From positions 65,939,603 through 66,003,602 of the forward strand of contig OZ024929.1 of the NCBI GenBank assembly GCA_964017235.1: DNA of 64,000 nucleotides, read 5' to 3'. The translations under genes and the position numbers were made by a program. How positions within the stretch are numbered: the stretch's first letter is position 1; the number at the start of each line of letters is the position of its first letter. The notes below the pieces were generated by a model. The model did no database searches. It had not been told where the DNA came from and was given only the letters and a program-made list of their open reading frames with translations. This document shows positions 51,536 to 63,407 of this stretch, in pieces. This DNA comes from Sabellastarte sp. h YS-2021 (Eukaryota; Annelida; Polychaeta; Sabellida; Sabellidae).

Positions 51536-52516
51536 CAGTGTTCGCTCTCGTCAAAAATGAATGCGAGACAGACTGTCTCCCTTCACTTGAAAAGGCGAGA
51601 CAACTGTGAAAAAATGTGAGACATGTTTTGCGTCAAGATATTTTAAAATATTTAGTTCCAATTTGGGACTGCATAAAATCTTCTTTATTTAAATTATAAG
51701 AAATAGATGCTAAACTAAAAGTTCAAATAAATAAACTATTTAATGCTGTTTTTATTTGTCTTTTATTTTTTTTTAAATTTCACTTTTAAACCACATCTTA
51801 ATGGCTGGGTGCTATTGGGTGGTTTCTTTAATTTTAATTTTTTATTTATTTTACTATCTGGATTCATCAAATAAATAAATAAATTGCATTTCTTCTCTTT
51901 TCTTTGAAGAAATATATATTTTGTCTCTTCCGACAATAGACGAAATTCTTTGGTCAGTAGTTGTTTCGACTGTTTCGCCTGTGACATAATATGCAGAAGA
52001 CGAGTTAAAAATTAGACATAAAGCATGGAAATCTCGTGAGAATACCCGAATTCTCGCGTGAATTACTGTTAGCTGGGTGTATCAAATAAAATAAACTCTC
52101 TTTCATGTCTTTCTCACCTATTTCTATGGGGAAATATGTACGTCGTCGCTTCCGATAATAGACGAATTTCTTTGGTCAGTAGTTTCGACTGTTTTGCCTG
52201 TGACACTACATATAAGCAGAAGACGAGTTTAAAAATCAACAAAAAGCACGGAAATCTCGCGAGAATACCCTAATTCTCACGTGAATTACTGTTAGCTGGA
52301 TATATAAAATAAAATAAACTGCTTTTCATGCCTTTCTCACCCATTTCTATGAGGAAATATGTAGGTCGTCACTTCCGATAATAGACAAATTTCTTCCGTC
52401 AGTTTTGAGTGTTTCGCCTGGTAGCGACAGCACAGACGCGTTGGTGAGTTGGTTTTGCGACAACTCGCCCCAGAGTGTGTACAAACTCGCGAAATCGCGC
52501 TCGAGAGCGAACACTG
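51536..52516. mobile_element. hAT-type element with internal tandem units
   Basis: Ends CAGTGTTCGCTCTCG at 51536 and CGAGAGCGAACACTG ending 52516. Flanks share TTTTAT (51530-51535, 52517-52522), six exact bases; a hAT element should give eight, so two may be lost. Inside, a block of about 230-240 bp (GACAATAGACGAAATTC..., TCTCGCGAGAATACCC...) is present about three times. No transposase frame. Confidence 0.78.
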
Positions 52517-54950
52517 TTTTATAGCTTCAGAATGTATTAAGAGGTATTGGGAAAGCATATGTGGAGAGTCTAAATAGCTGGTCAGTTTTACCCCCCGACC
52601 CCCCCCCCTTATGGGTCAATCTGGGGTCATAAAATAGCTGATTTTGAGTTTTTGCCTTATATCTCCTTTATTGTTGCTTTTATAGCTTCAGAATGTATTA
52701 AGAGGTATTGGGAAAGCATATGTGGAGAGTCTAAATAGCCAGTCAGTTTTACCCCCCGACCCCCCCCCCCCTTATGGGTCAATCTGGGGTCATAAAATAG
52801 CTGATTTTGAGTTTTTGCCTTATATCTCCTTTATTGTTGCTTTTATAGCTTCAGAATGTATTAAGAGGTATTGGGAAAGCATATGTGGAGAGTCTAAATA
52901 GCCAGTCAGTTTTACTCCCCAACCCCCCCTTATAGGCTAAACTGGGGTCATCAATAGCTACTTTGGAGTTTTTGCCTTATATCTCCTTTATCGTTGCTTT
53001 TATAGCTTCAGAATGTATTGGGAAAGCATGTGTGGAGAATCTAAATAGCTGGTCACTTTTATCCCCTGATCCCCCCCCCCCCATGGGTCAAACTGGGGTC
53101 ATAAAATAGCTGATTTCGAGTTTTTGTCTTATATCTCCTTTAATGTTGCTTTTATAGATTGAGAATGTATTAAGAAGTATTGGAAAAGCATATGTGGAGA
53201 GTCTAAGTAGCGGGTCAGTTTTACCACCCGATCCCCCCTTATAGGCTAAACTGGGGTCATCAATAGCTGCTTTGGAGTTTTTGCCTTATATCTCCTTTAT
53301 CGTTGCTTTTATAGCTTCAGAATGTATTGGGAAAGCATATGTGGAGAATCTAAATAGCTGGTCACTTTTATCCCCTGATCCCCCCCCCATGGGTCAAACT
53401 GGGGTCATAAAATAGCTGATTTCGAGTTTTTGTCTTATATCTCCTTTAATGTTGCTTTTATAGATTGAGAATGTATTAAGAAGTATTGGAAAAGCATATG
53501 TGGAGAGTCTAAGTAGCGGGTCAGTTTTACCACCCGACCCCCCCAGCCCCTTATGGGTCAAACTGGGGTAAAAAATAGCTGTTTTGGAGTTTTTACCTGA
53601 TATCTCCTTCATTGTTGCTATTATAGCTTCGGAATGTATTAAGAGGTATTGGGAAACCATATGTGGAGAGTCTAAATAGCCGGTTAGTTTTACCTCCAGA
53701 CCCCCATGTATGGGTCAAACTGGGGTCATGAAATAGCTTTTGCCTTTATTGTTGCTTTTATGCTTTCACAATGTATTAAAACCTATTGCAAAACCCTGTG
53801 GACAATCTAAGTAGCAATACATACTTGCACACATGATTATATATGAAGTTATCAATACTCGTTACTGAAATGCTTTGTAGCATTTACACAAAATTTACTA
53901 AAGTTACATCCAATGTTGTACATCCAATGTACAACACTTTCTCCAGCTTGTCTATGTCTACAACACTTGTTTATGTTAATTAAGGAAGACCTTTGTAGGA
54001 TTTTCCCTGTCATGATATCACTAAGGGGGTTGGTTTATGTAAGAGTACGGTACAGCTTTGTGCATTCTTAGCTTTACAGCATGCTTATTAAAACCACAAG
54101 GCATTTTAAACTCTCAGGGACGCTTCGCTTTTGTTAGCAAAAGCATTCATCTAGTTTTTTCCGGGGAGGTTTCCAGGGATAAAAATTAAAGAATTTCCAA
54201 GATTTAGAACATGTCTCCCACTGCACAAGGTATTTGTCGGAAACACTACTCTTGGACAGTTTCTGAAGGGACAGACCTAAGGATCGGAGGGGCATCCCCG
54301 CCTGGAACCTCTCCCTGGTGTTGCACCAACTCGGAAGTCTCCATTTGAACCAATTAAAGAGGCCTTTTTGAAGCATTTGACCTTCAAGACTGTTTCCTCT
54401 TGGCCCTGGGGTCAAACTCAGGAATGAGATCCATGCTTAGCAAAACAAAAACATCAGACATCAATCAGACTGGTCTAAAGTATCCTTGTACCCCTCACCC
54501 AGCTTTCTTTCCAAGAACAACCAGTGTGGCCCCAGTAGTTATACCAGCCCTAGCGCCAACTCTGGATAAGTCCCTCCAGTCTGATAGGTCCCATTGTCTG
54601 GTCACAGCACTGGAGTTAGTCTTTGTCTCCTTTAAGAAAGGTTTTGACAAGGACATCTCACCTGCCACTATCTCCTCATGGATCTAGCAGAATGTGATCC
54701 TATGTTATGAGCTCTCTGATCAGGAGGCCCTCACTTACATCAGGTTAAAGCCCATGATGTGAGGGTTTTTGCTGCTTCTAAGGCCTTCTATTCGGGAGTC
54801 TCCTTGGAACAATCTTACCAGCCTGCCACTGGAAGTCACATAACACCTTCACACAGTTCTATTTGAAGGATGTGGCTTGGGGCCTACTTGGCTTCACTTG
54901 GGTCCAGTAGTGGTTGCTCAGCAGATCCAACAATAGCCCTTATATCGAGG

Positions 54951-55242
54951 AGATTTGCATTTATATACAAAAAGCCTGTGATGTGCTTCCTTTGGGAGGT
55001 TTATTTCCAGAGACTGAACTCCTCCCTCTTTTTTTCCCTACCTCAGAGCAGGTCTGTAAAAAGGGGAAAAAAAGTTTGACCACCATCCCCAACACACACA
55101 ACAACCCACCCACCACCCCCCAAAAAATTGTGACTCGGACAAAATGGTGGCTACAAGAAATTCCCAGTGAATGCCTATGGTGTAAGAGGTGGCCTGTGTG
55201 GGGCTATGCTGATTTTAAGTCAGCGCAGTCTAGTTCATCTGC
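54951..55242. other. End of the DIRS remains before element A copy 3
   Basis: Contains A-runs and CACCACCCCCC-type tracts; no supported gene. Confidence 0.4.
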
Positions 55243-55247
55243 TTTTT

Positions 55248-58200
55248 ATGTCAGCTGACTTGTCAGTCAGCTGACATTATGTCGTCACTCTGCGGCGTGG
55301 GCGTACGCGTACGCGTCCGCGTGAACAACTTCTCCTCCAAAACTACAAGGCCTAGAGACGTGCTGTTTTTTTTAAAAGATACCTTATCTATCGAGGATGA
55401 AAAATTGTTCAAGGCATGCAAATCTGTCTGTTCGTCTGTTTGCTAGAGACATTACAAGGGGGGTACCCCCACCAAAAGTGTGAAAATTTCAACACTTAAT
55501 CACAATTTTCTCAGTGACTATTGCAGGGATTTCTCTCATATCTTGCATATATGTACTAGGCCAGAGGTAGATTCTCTTGTGTGAGTATGAGACCTGGATC
55601 TGTCTTACTTTTTTTTTAATAAATTTTTTTAATAATTTTTAATGCATTGAAATTCATGAAATCATGCACAAAATCATTTATAACTTGAAAACTGTTGCAT
55701 CTAGAGCATTTTGTTAAAATATGTTATTCAGCTACTTTTTTCATAGCTACAATATGGTGAGTAAGTTGGGTGCCTGTCTCAATAGCTAAGTGAGTAATAG
55801 CTACTTTTGGGCTTTTCAGTAACTTCCATCATGAGTAGAATCACTTGTAACTTAAAAACTATTGCATTTAGAGAATTTCGTATAAATATGTTATTCAGCT
55901 ACTTTTGGGTCAGCTATAACATAGTAAAATTTTAGACCTGTAGCTCATGGCATAGCTGAGTAATAGCTACTTTTAGGTTATCACTGTTGAGTAAATCGCT
56001 TATAACTTCAAAACTATTGCATTTAGAGAATTTCGTATAAATATGTTATTCAGCTACTTTTGGGTCAGCTGTAACATAGTAAAATTTCAGACCTGTAGCT
56101 CATGGCATAGCTGAGTAATAGCTACTTTTAGGTTATCACTGTTGAGTAAATCGCTTATAACTTGGAAACTATTGCATTTAGAGTATTTTGTTTGAATATG
56201 TTGTTCACCTATTTTGGGATCAGCTATAACATAGTGAAGTTTCAGATCTGTGGCTCATTGCATAGCTGAGTAATAGCTACTTTGAAGTTCTCACTATTGA
56301 GTAAATCGGTTGTAATTGGAAAACTATTGCATTTAGAGAATTTCGTATAAATATGTTATTCAGCTACTTTTGGGTCAGCTATAACATAGTAAAATTTCAG
56401 ACCTGTAGCTCATGGCATAGCTGAGTAATAGCTACTTTTAGGTTATCACTGTTGAGTAAATCGCTTATAACTGGGAAAATATTGCATTTAGAGTATTTTG
56501 TTTGAATATGTTATTCACCTATTTTGGGATCAGCTATAACATAGTGAAGTTTCAGATCTGTGGCTCATTGCATAGCTGAGTAATAACTACTTTGAAGTTC
56601 TCACTATTGAGTAAATCGGTTGTAATTGGAAAACTATTGCATTTAGAGAATTTCGTATAAATATGTTATTCAGCTACTTTTGGGTCAGCTATAACATAGT
56701 AAAATTTCAGACCTGTAGCTCATGGCATAGCTGAGTAATAGCTACTTTTAGGTCATCACTATTGAGTAAATCAGTTGTAACTTGAAAACTATTGCATTTA
56801 CAGTATTTTGCTTAAATATGTTGTTCACCTACTTTTGGGTCAGCTATAACATAGTAAAATTTCAGACCTGTAGCTCATTGCATAGCTGAGTAATAACTAC
56901 TTTGAGGTTCTCACTATTGAGTAAATCAGTTGTAATTGCAAAACTATTGCATTTAGAGAATTTAGTATAAATATGTTATTCAGCTACTTTTGGGTCAGCT
57001 ATAACATAGTAAAATTTCAGACCTGTAGCTCATGGCATAGCTGAGTAATAGCTACTTTTAGGTCATCACTATTGAGTAAATCAGTTGTAACTTGAAAACT
57101 ATTGCATTTACAGTATTTTGCTTAAATATGTTGTTCACCTACTTTTGGGTCAGCTATAACATAGTAAAATTTCAGACCTGTAGCTCATTGCATAGCTGAG
57201 TAATAACTACTTTTAGGTTCTCACTATTGAGTAAATCAGTTGTAATTGCAAAACTATTGCATTTAGAGAATTTAGTATAAATATGTTATTCAGCTACTTT
57301 TGGGTCAGCTATAACATAGTAAAATTTCAGACCTGTAGCTCATGGCATAGCTGAGTAATAGCTACTTTTAGGTCATCACTATTGAGTAAATCAGTTGTAA
57401 CTTGAAAACTATTGCATTTACAGTATTTTGCTTAAATATGTTGTTCACCTACTTTTGGGTCAGCTATAACATAGTAAAATTTCAGACCTGTAGCTCATGG
57501 CATAGCTGAGTAATAGCTACTTTTAGGTTATCACTATTGAGTAAATCGCTTATAACTTGGAAATTATTGCATTTAGAGTATTTTGTTTCAATATGTTATT
57601 CACCTATTTTGGGGTCAGCTATAACATAGTGAAGTTCCAGACCTGTGGCTCATTGCATAGCTGAGTAATAGCTACTTTGAAGTTCTCACTGTTGAGTAAA
57701 TCAGTTGTAATTGGAAAACTATTGCATTTAGAGTATTTAGTATAAATATGTTATTCAGCTACTTTTGGGTCAGCTATAACATAGTAAAATTTCAGACCTG
57801 TAGCTCATGGCATAGCTGAGTAATAGCTACTTTTAGGTTATCACTGTTGAGTAAGTCACTTATAACTTGAAAACTATTGCATTTAGAGTATTTTGTTGCA
57901 ATATGTTATTCACCTATTTTGGGGTCAGCTATAACATAGTGAAGTTCCAGACCTGTGGCTCATTGCATAGCTGAGTAATAGCTACTTTGAAGTTTTCACT
58001 GTTGAGTAAATCAGTTGTAATTGGAAAACTATTGCCTTTACAGAAATTTGTGCAAATATGTTATTCAGCTACTTTTGGGTCAGCTATAACATAGTGAAAT
58101 TACAGACCTGTAGCTCATGGCACAACTGAGCAATAGCTATTCTCAGGCACTGACTGTTGAGTAAATCAGCTATAACTTGAAAAATATTGCATTTGGAGTA

Positions 58201-59737
58201 TTTTGTTAAAATATATTGTTCACCTACTTTTGGGTTAGCTATAACATAGTGAAATTACAGACCTATAGCTCATGGCATAGTGGAGCAATAGCTATTTTCA
58301 GGTTCTCACTATTGAGTAAATCAGTTGTAACTTGAAAACTATTGCATTTACAGTATTTTGCTTAAATATGTTGTTCACCTACTTTTAGGTCAGCTATAAC
58401 AGTGCAAAAATTCAGACATGTAGCTCATTGCATAGCTGAGTAATAGTTACTTTGAGGTTCTCACTCTTGAGTAAATCAGTTGTAACTTGAAAATTATTAC
58501 ATTTAGAGTATTTTGTTTAAATATGTTATTCACATAATTTTTGGTCAGCTATAACATAGTGAAATTGCAGACCTCTATGTCATGGCATAGCTGAGCAATA
58601 GCTTCTTTCAGGTTCTCACTGTTGAGTAAATCATTGTATCCAACCTGTAGGAAATCATGGGCTGGGAATCTATTAATATGGTCCGATTTGACCTTGGAAC
58701 CCTCCTTCAAGGTCAAATGAGGATAGCCAAACATAAAAGTGCTTATAACTCGCTTATTATTGGTCCTAGAGGTTGGAATGAAAACCAACCTATAGAAAAT
58801 CATGAGCTGGGAATTTTTTGTTGTGGTCGGATTTCACCTTGGACCCCTCCTTCAAGGTCAAATGAGGATAGCCAAACTTAAAAGTGCTTATAACTCACTT
58901 ATTATTGGTCCTAGAGGTTTTGAATGGAAAACCAACCTATAGAAAATCATGGGCTGGGAATCTTTTGGTGTAGTCGGATTTGACCTTAGACCCCTCCTTC
59001 CAGGTCAAACGAAGATAGCCAAACTTACAGTGCTTATAACTCGCGTATTATTGGTCTTGGAGGTTTGGCATGGTAAACCAACATATAGGAAATCATGGGC
59101 TGGGATTCTTTTGGTGTGGTCAGATTTGACCTGGGACCCCTGCTTCAAGGTCAATTGAGGATAGCCAAACTTACAATTGCTTAGAACTCGCTTATTATTG
59201 GTCCTACAAGTTTGGGATGGTAAACAAGCTACAGGAAATCATGGGCTGGGAATTTTTTTGTGTGGTCGGATTTGACCTTGGACCCCCTCCTTCAAGGTCA
59301 AACAAGGATAGCCAAACTTAAAAAGTGCCTATGACTCACTTATTATTGGTCCGAGAGGTTTGGGATGGTAAACCATCCTAAATTCTTTGGCTGGGAATCT
59401 TTTGGTATGGTCAGATTTGACCTTTGGACCCCTTCTTCATGGTCGAACGAGGATATTGCATTTATAGTATTTCTTTAAATATTTTTAACCTACTTTTTAC
59501 ACTTAAACAATTACCTTGTTACTTTATTTCATAATACCATTTGCAGGGCACAACTTTTTTGTCCTTTTCTTCTGTCAGCTTCGGAATATCTTTCGAACAT
59601 GCTGTTCAGTTAACATTTACTGTATTTCTGTACAGCCCTTTCCCTGATAATTATGCTTTCCTCTCATTATCACCATCACAATCAAAAACATTCAGTCAGC
59701 TGACACAGTGCCCGTTCACGGGCACTCTCCTCTTGTT
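55248..59737 (+). mobile_element. Element A, copy 3, complete
   Basis: Same order as copy 2: 5' palindrome module (55248 to about 55660), 155-bp array (to about 58640), 145-bp array (to about 59455), 3' module with GTGCCCGTTCACGGGCAC (59708-59725) and end CTCTCCTCTTG-TT. It then diverges from copy 2 after the TT, which fixes the 3' end. The array is about 500 bp shorter than in copy 2. GTACGCGTACGCGTCCGCGT in the 5' module is a local expansion of GTACGCGT found singly in the other copies. Confidence 0.75.
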
Positions 59738-60118
59738 TAGATATTGCAGTTTTAAATAGGGGTGTGACTCGAGATTGAGCCCTTGCGAAGTTTAGTATCC
59801 ACCTTGACAGGAAACAACATACAATATGGCAGGTCCCATAAATGAAGAAATACAAAGATAGCAGCTATGAATTACTTGAATTAGCACATAATATACTTAA
59901 TATTATGTTACAAATGGTGGATTATGAGATTTAATGTAAGTGATGTATGTTGGTGCTCCCGCGAGCCGTCAAAGTACCGACTCAAGTTTCATGCATCGCC
60001 AACTAGTCAACTTGAGTAAATAACAATATTTTAAAACACCCAAACCGTATATATATGCACTAGTATGCTTTCTTTCATAATAAATTAACATTTTCCAACA
60101 AAATTTGCCTTATTTTTT
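59738..60118. other. Spacer between element A copy 3 and element C copy 2
   Basis: No gene or repeat recognised. Confidence 0.4.
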
Positions 60119-63026
60119 TATCTCCCGCCCGGCTCGCCGGCTGGAGATTATAATTTGCACCATGTGTGTGCGTGCGTGGGTGGGTCACGCAGTTTTCTCT
60201 GAAACTACTACAGTTACATATTTTTGGTAAATTACTTGTCCTAATGAATTTTTACGCTCTTCAAAATTTTTTTGGTTTGGTGAACTTTAGCCTACTTTTG
60301 AGTGAGTAATAGCACTTTTACCTAATATAATTATATGGCTTATAACTGTCAAACTATTGCGTTTAGAGCATTTTGTTGCAATATGTTGTTCAGCTACTTT
60401 CTCCACAGCTACAACATGGTCAGTAGTTTGGAAGTGTATCTCCATAGGTAAGTGAGTAATAGGTACTTTGTCAATTTTTAATGATAACCATAATGAGTAA
60501 ATGGCTTATATCTTCAAAAGTATTGCAGCTACACAATTTCTCTCAAATATGTTGTTCATCTACTTTTTTGTGAACTGTAACATATTTAAGTTTCACAACT
60601 GTTGCTCAATGTAGAAGTGAGTAATGGCTACTTTATTGCTACTTTTAGTGAAAATGTGAAAAATCACAAATATCTGTCAAACCGTATGAGATAGAGCAAT
60701 TTCGAGTGAATTTTTGACCCGCCGGGTGGTACAACAATGTCCTATGCTAAGGGGATTGGTGAACTTTGGCCTACGTTTGAGTAATAACACTTTTACCTAA
60801 TATAATTATATGGCTTATAACTCTCAAACTATTGCATTTAGAGTATTTTGTTGCAATATGTTGTTCAGCTACTTTCTCCACAGCTACAACATGGTCAGTA
60901 GTTTGGAAGTGTATCTCCATAGCTAAGTGAGTAATGGCTACTTTGTCAATTTTTAATGATAACCAGAATGAGTAAATGGCTTATATCTTCAAAAGTATTG
61001 CAGCTACACAATTTTTCTCAAATATGTTGTTCATCTACTTTTTTGTGAACTGTAACATATTTAAGTTTCACAACTGTTGCTCAATGTACAAGTGAGTAAT
61101 AGCTACTTTATTGCTACTTTTAGTGAAAATGTGAAAAATCACAAATATCTCACAAACCATAAGAGCAAAATGAGTAAATGCTAATTATCTGTAAAAGTAT
61201 TGCAGATAGCCAATTTTTCTCAAATAACTCATTCGTCTACTTTTGGAAGAGCTTTCACATGCTGAAGTTTCAGACCCATAGCTAATTACTCACCTACTCA
61301 AAATGAGTAAATGCGAATTATCTCTAAAAGGTTTGCAGATAGCCAATTTTTCTCAAATAACTCCTTCATCTACTTTTGGGAGAGCTTTCACTTGGTGAAG
61401 TTTCAGACCCGTAGCTAATTATTCACCTACTCAAAATGAGTAAATGCTAATTATCTCTAAAAGTATTGCGGATACCCAAGTTTTCTCAAATAACTCATTC
61501 ATCTACTTTTGGAAGAGCTTTCACATGATGAAGTTCCACACCCATAGGTAATTACCCACCTACTCAAAATGAGTAAACGCGAATTATCTCTTAGAATTAT
61601 TGCGGATAGCCAGTTTTTCTCAAATAACTCATTCACCTACTTTTGGGAGAGCTTTCACTTGGTGAAGTTTCAGACCCGTAGCTAATTATTCACCTACTCA
61701 AAATGAGTAAATGCTAATTATCTCGAAAAGTATTGCGGATACCCAATTTTTATCAAATAACTCATTCACCTACTTTTGGGAGAGCTTTCACACGGTGAAT
61801 TTCCAGACCCGTAGCTAATTACTCACCTACTCAAAATGAGTAAATGCGAATTATCTCTTAAAAGTATTGCAGATAGCCAATTTTTCTCAAATAACTCATT
61901 CACCTACTTTGGGGAGAGCTTTCACTTGGTGAAGTTTCAGACCCGTAGCTAATTATTCACCTACTCAAAATGAGTAAATGCGAATTATCTCTAAAAGTAT
62001 TGCAGATAGCCAATTTTTCTCAAATAACTCATTCATCTACTTTTGGGAGAGCTTTCACTTGGTGAACTTTCAGGCCCGTAGTTAATTATTCACCTACTTA
62101 AAATGAGTAAATGCTAATTATCTCGTATTGCGGATACCCAATTTTTATCAAATAACTCATTTATCTACTTTTGGGAGAGCTTTCACATGGTGAAGTTTCA
62201 GACCCATAGCTAATTACTCACCTACTCAAAATGAGTAAATGCGAATTATCTCTATAAAAGTATTGCAGATAGCCAATTTTTCTCAAATAACTCCTTCATC
62301 TAGTTTTGGGAGAGCTTTCACATGGCGAAGTTTCAGACCCATAGCTAATTACTCGCCTACTCAAAATGAGTAAATGCGAATTATCTCTAAAAGTATTGCA
62401 GATAGCCAATTTTTCTCGAATAACTCATTCACCTACTTTGGGGAGAGCTTTCACTTGAAGTTTCAGACCCGTAGGTAATTATTCCCCTACTCAAAATGAG
62501 TAAATGCGAATTATCTCTTAAAAGTATTGCACATAGCCAATTTTTCTCAAATAACTCATTTACCTACTTTGGGGAGAGCTTTCACTTGGTGAAGTTTCAG
62601 ACCCCTAGCTAATTATATATGCTACGTTTAGTGAAAATGTGAAAAATCACAAATATCTCACAAACCATAAGAGATACAGTAATTTAGAGCGAATTTTTGA
62701 GCCACAGGGTAGTACAGCGGTATCCTATGCTGTTGGGTTTGGTGAACTTTGGCCTACTTTTGACTGAGTAATAGCACTTTTACCTAATATAATTATATGG
62801 CTTATAACTCTCAAACTATTGCATTTAGAGTATTTTGTTCCAATATGTTGTTTAACTACTTTCTCCACAGCTACAACATGGTCAGTAGTTTGGAAGTGTA
62901 TCTCCATAGCTAAGTGAGTAATAGCTACTTTGTCAATTTTTTATGATAACCGTAATGAGTAAATGGCTTATATCTTCAAAAGTATTGCAGCTACACAATT
63001 TCTCTCAAATATGTTGTTCATCTACT
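60119..63026. mobile_element. Element C, copy 2, 3' end replaced by element A module
   Basis: Starts TATCTCCCGCC with a hairpin (TCTCC...GGAGA, about 60121-60147). Contains blocks of about 490 bp (GGCTTATAACT...CAGCTACTTTCTCCACAGCT) at about 60240, 60745 and 62740, around a 132-bp array (about 61165-62610). The expected GGCGGGAGATA end is not present; at 63026 the sequence switches to the element A 5' module. Confidence 0.65.
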
Positions 63027-63030
63027 TTTT

Positions 63031-63407
63031 ATGTCAGCTGACTTGTCAGTCAGCTGACATTATGTCGTCACTCTGCGGCGTGGGCGTACGCGTGAACAAC
63101 TTCTCCTCCAAAACTACAAGGCCTAGAGACGTGCTGTTTTTTTTAAAAGATACCTTATCTATCGAGGATGAAAAATTGTTCAAGGCATGCAAATCTGTCT
63201 GTTCGTCTGTTTGCAAGAGACATTACAAGGGGGGTACCCCCACCAAAAGTGTGAAAATTTCAACACTTAATCACAATTTTCTCAGTGACTATTGCAGGGA
63301 TTTCTGTCATATCTTGCATATATGTACTAGGCCACAGGTAGATTCTCTTGTGTGAGTATGAGACCTGGATCTGTCTTACTTTTTTTTTAATAAATTTTTT
63401 TAATAAT
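63031..63407 (+). mobile_element. Element A, copy 4, 5' module only
   Basis: ATGTCAGCTGACTTGTCAGT through to TAATAAATTTTTTTAATAAT matches copies 1-3 almost base for base, then stops where the others continue with TTTTAATGCATT. Here TGCTAG of other copies is TGCAAG, making a longer chance frame. Confidence 0.75.

Larger units (their letters stand above)
47786..54154 (+). mobile_element. Element B, copy 2, with nested element C and a hAT-type element
   Basis: 5' CGTCCCTGAAAGGGCGC from 47789; 3' hairpin GCTTTTGTTAGCAAAAGC (54127-54144) ten bases before the terminal CTAG (54151-54154), followed by TT. CGTCCCTGA at the start is inverted as TCAGGGACG near the end. A 3' hairpin about 10 bases before CTAG is the canonical Helitron terminus. 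The interior is 163-bp units (51200-53760) with poly-C tracts up to about 30 bases. Element C splits the leader at 48190 and a hAT-type element splits the array at 51536. Confidence 0.8.
47104..54950 (+). pseudogene. Second DIRS-like retroelement, split by element B copy 2
   Basis: The gag-like part (47104-47785) starts MSSGQK, passes a G10 run that shifts frame, then reads FDGHAFCARCRDKKKGEDPF, a CxxC/H-type motif of DIRS gag, and later FNRLEALLMAKSLQPADN and SEPFFQP. Element B copy 2 enters at 47785. After it (54155-54950) come tyrosine-recombinase-like pieces: LVTALELVFVSFKKGFDKDI, SPATISSWI and, after frame changes, a KAFYSG/SHNTF-like block. The RT region between gag and recombinase is absent, so a deletion came before or with the B insertion. 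Confidence 0.6.

Noticed and set aside
54134..54415. Minus-strand frame of 93 codons
   Set aside because: Antisense of DIRS recombinase-like sequence and the element B end.
62963..63355. 130-codon frame across the element A 5' module
   Set aside because: The same module in three other copies has TAG in this frame, and no domain is seen; chance frame in a repeat.
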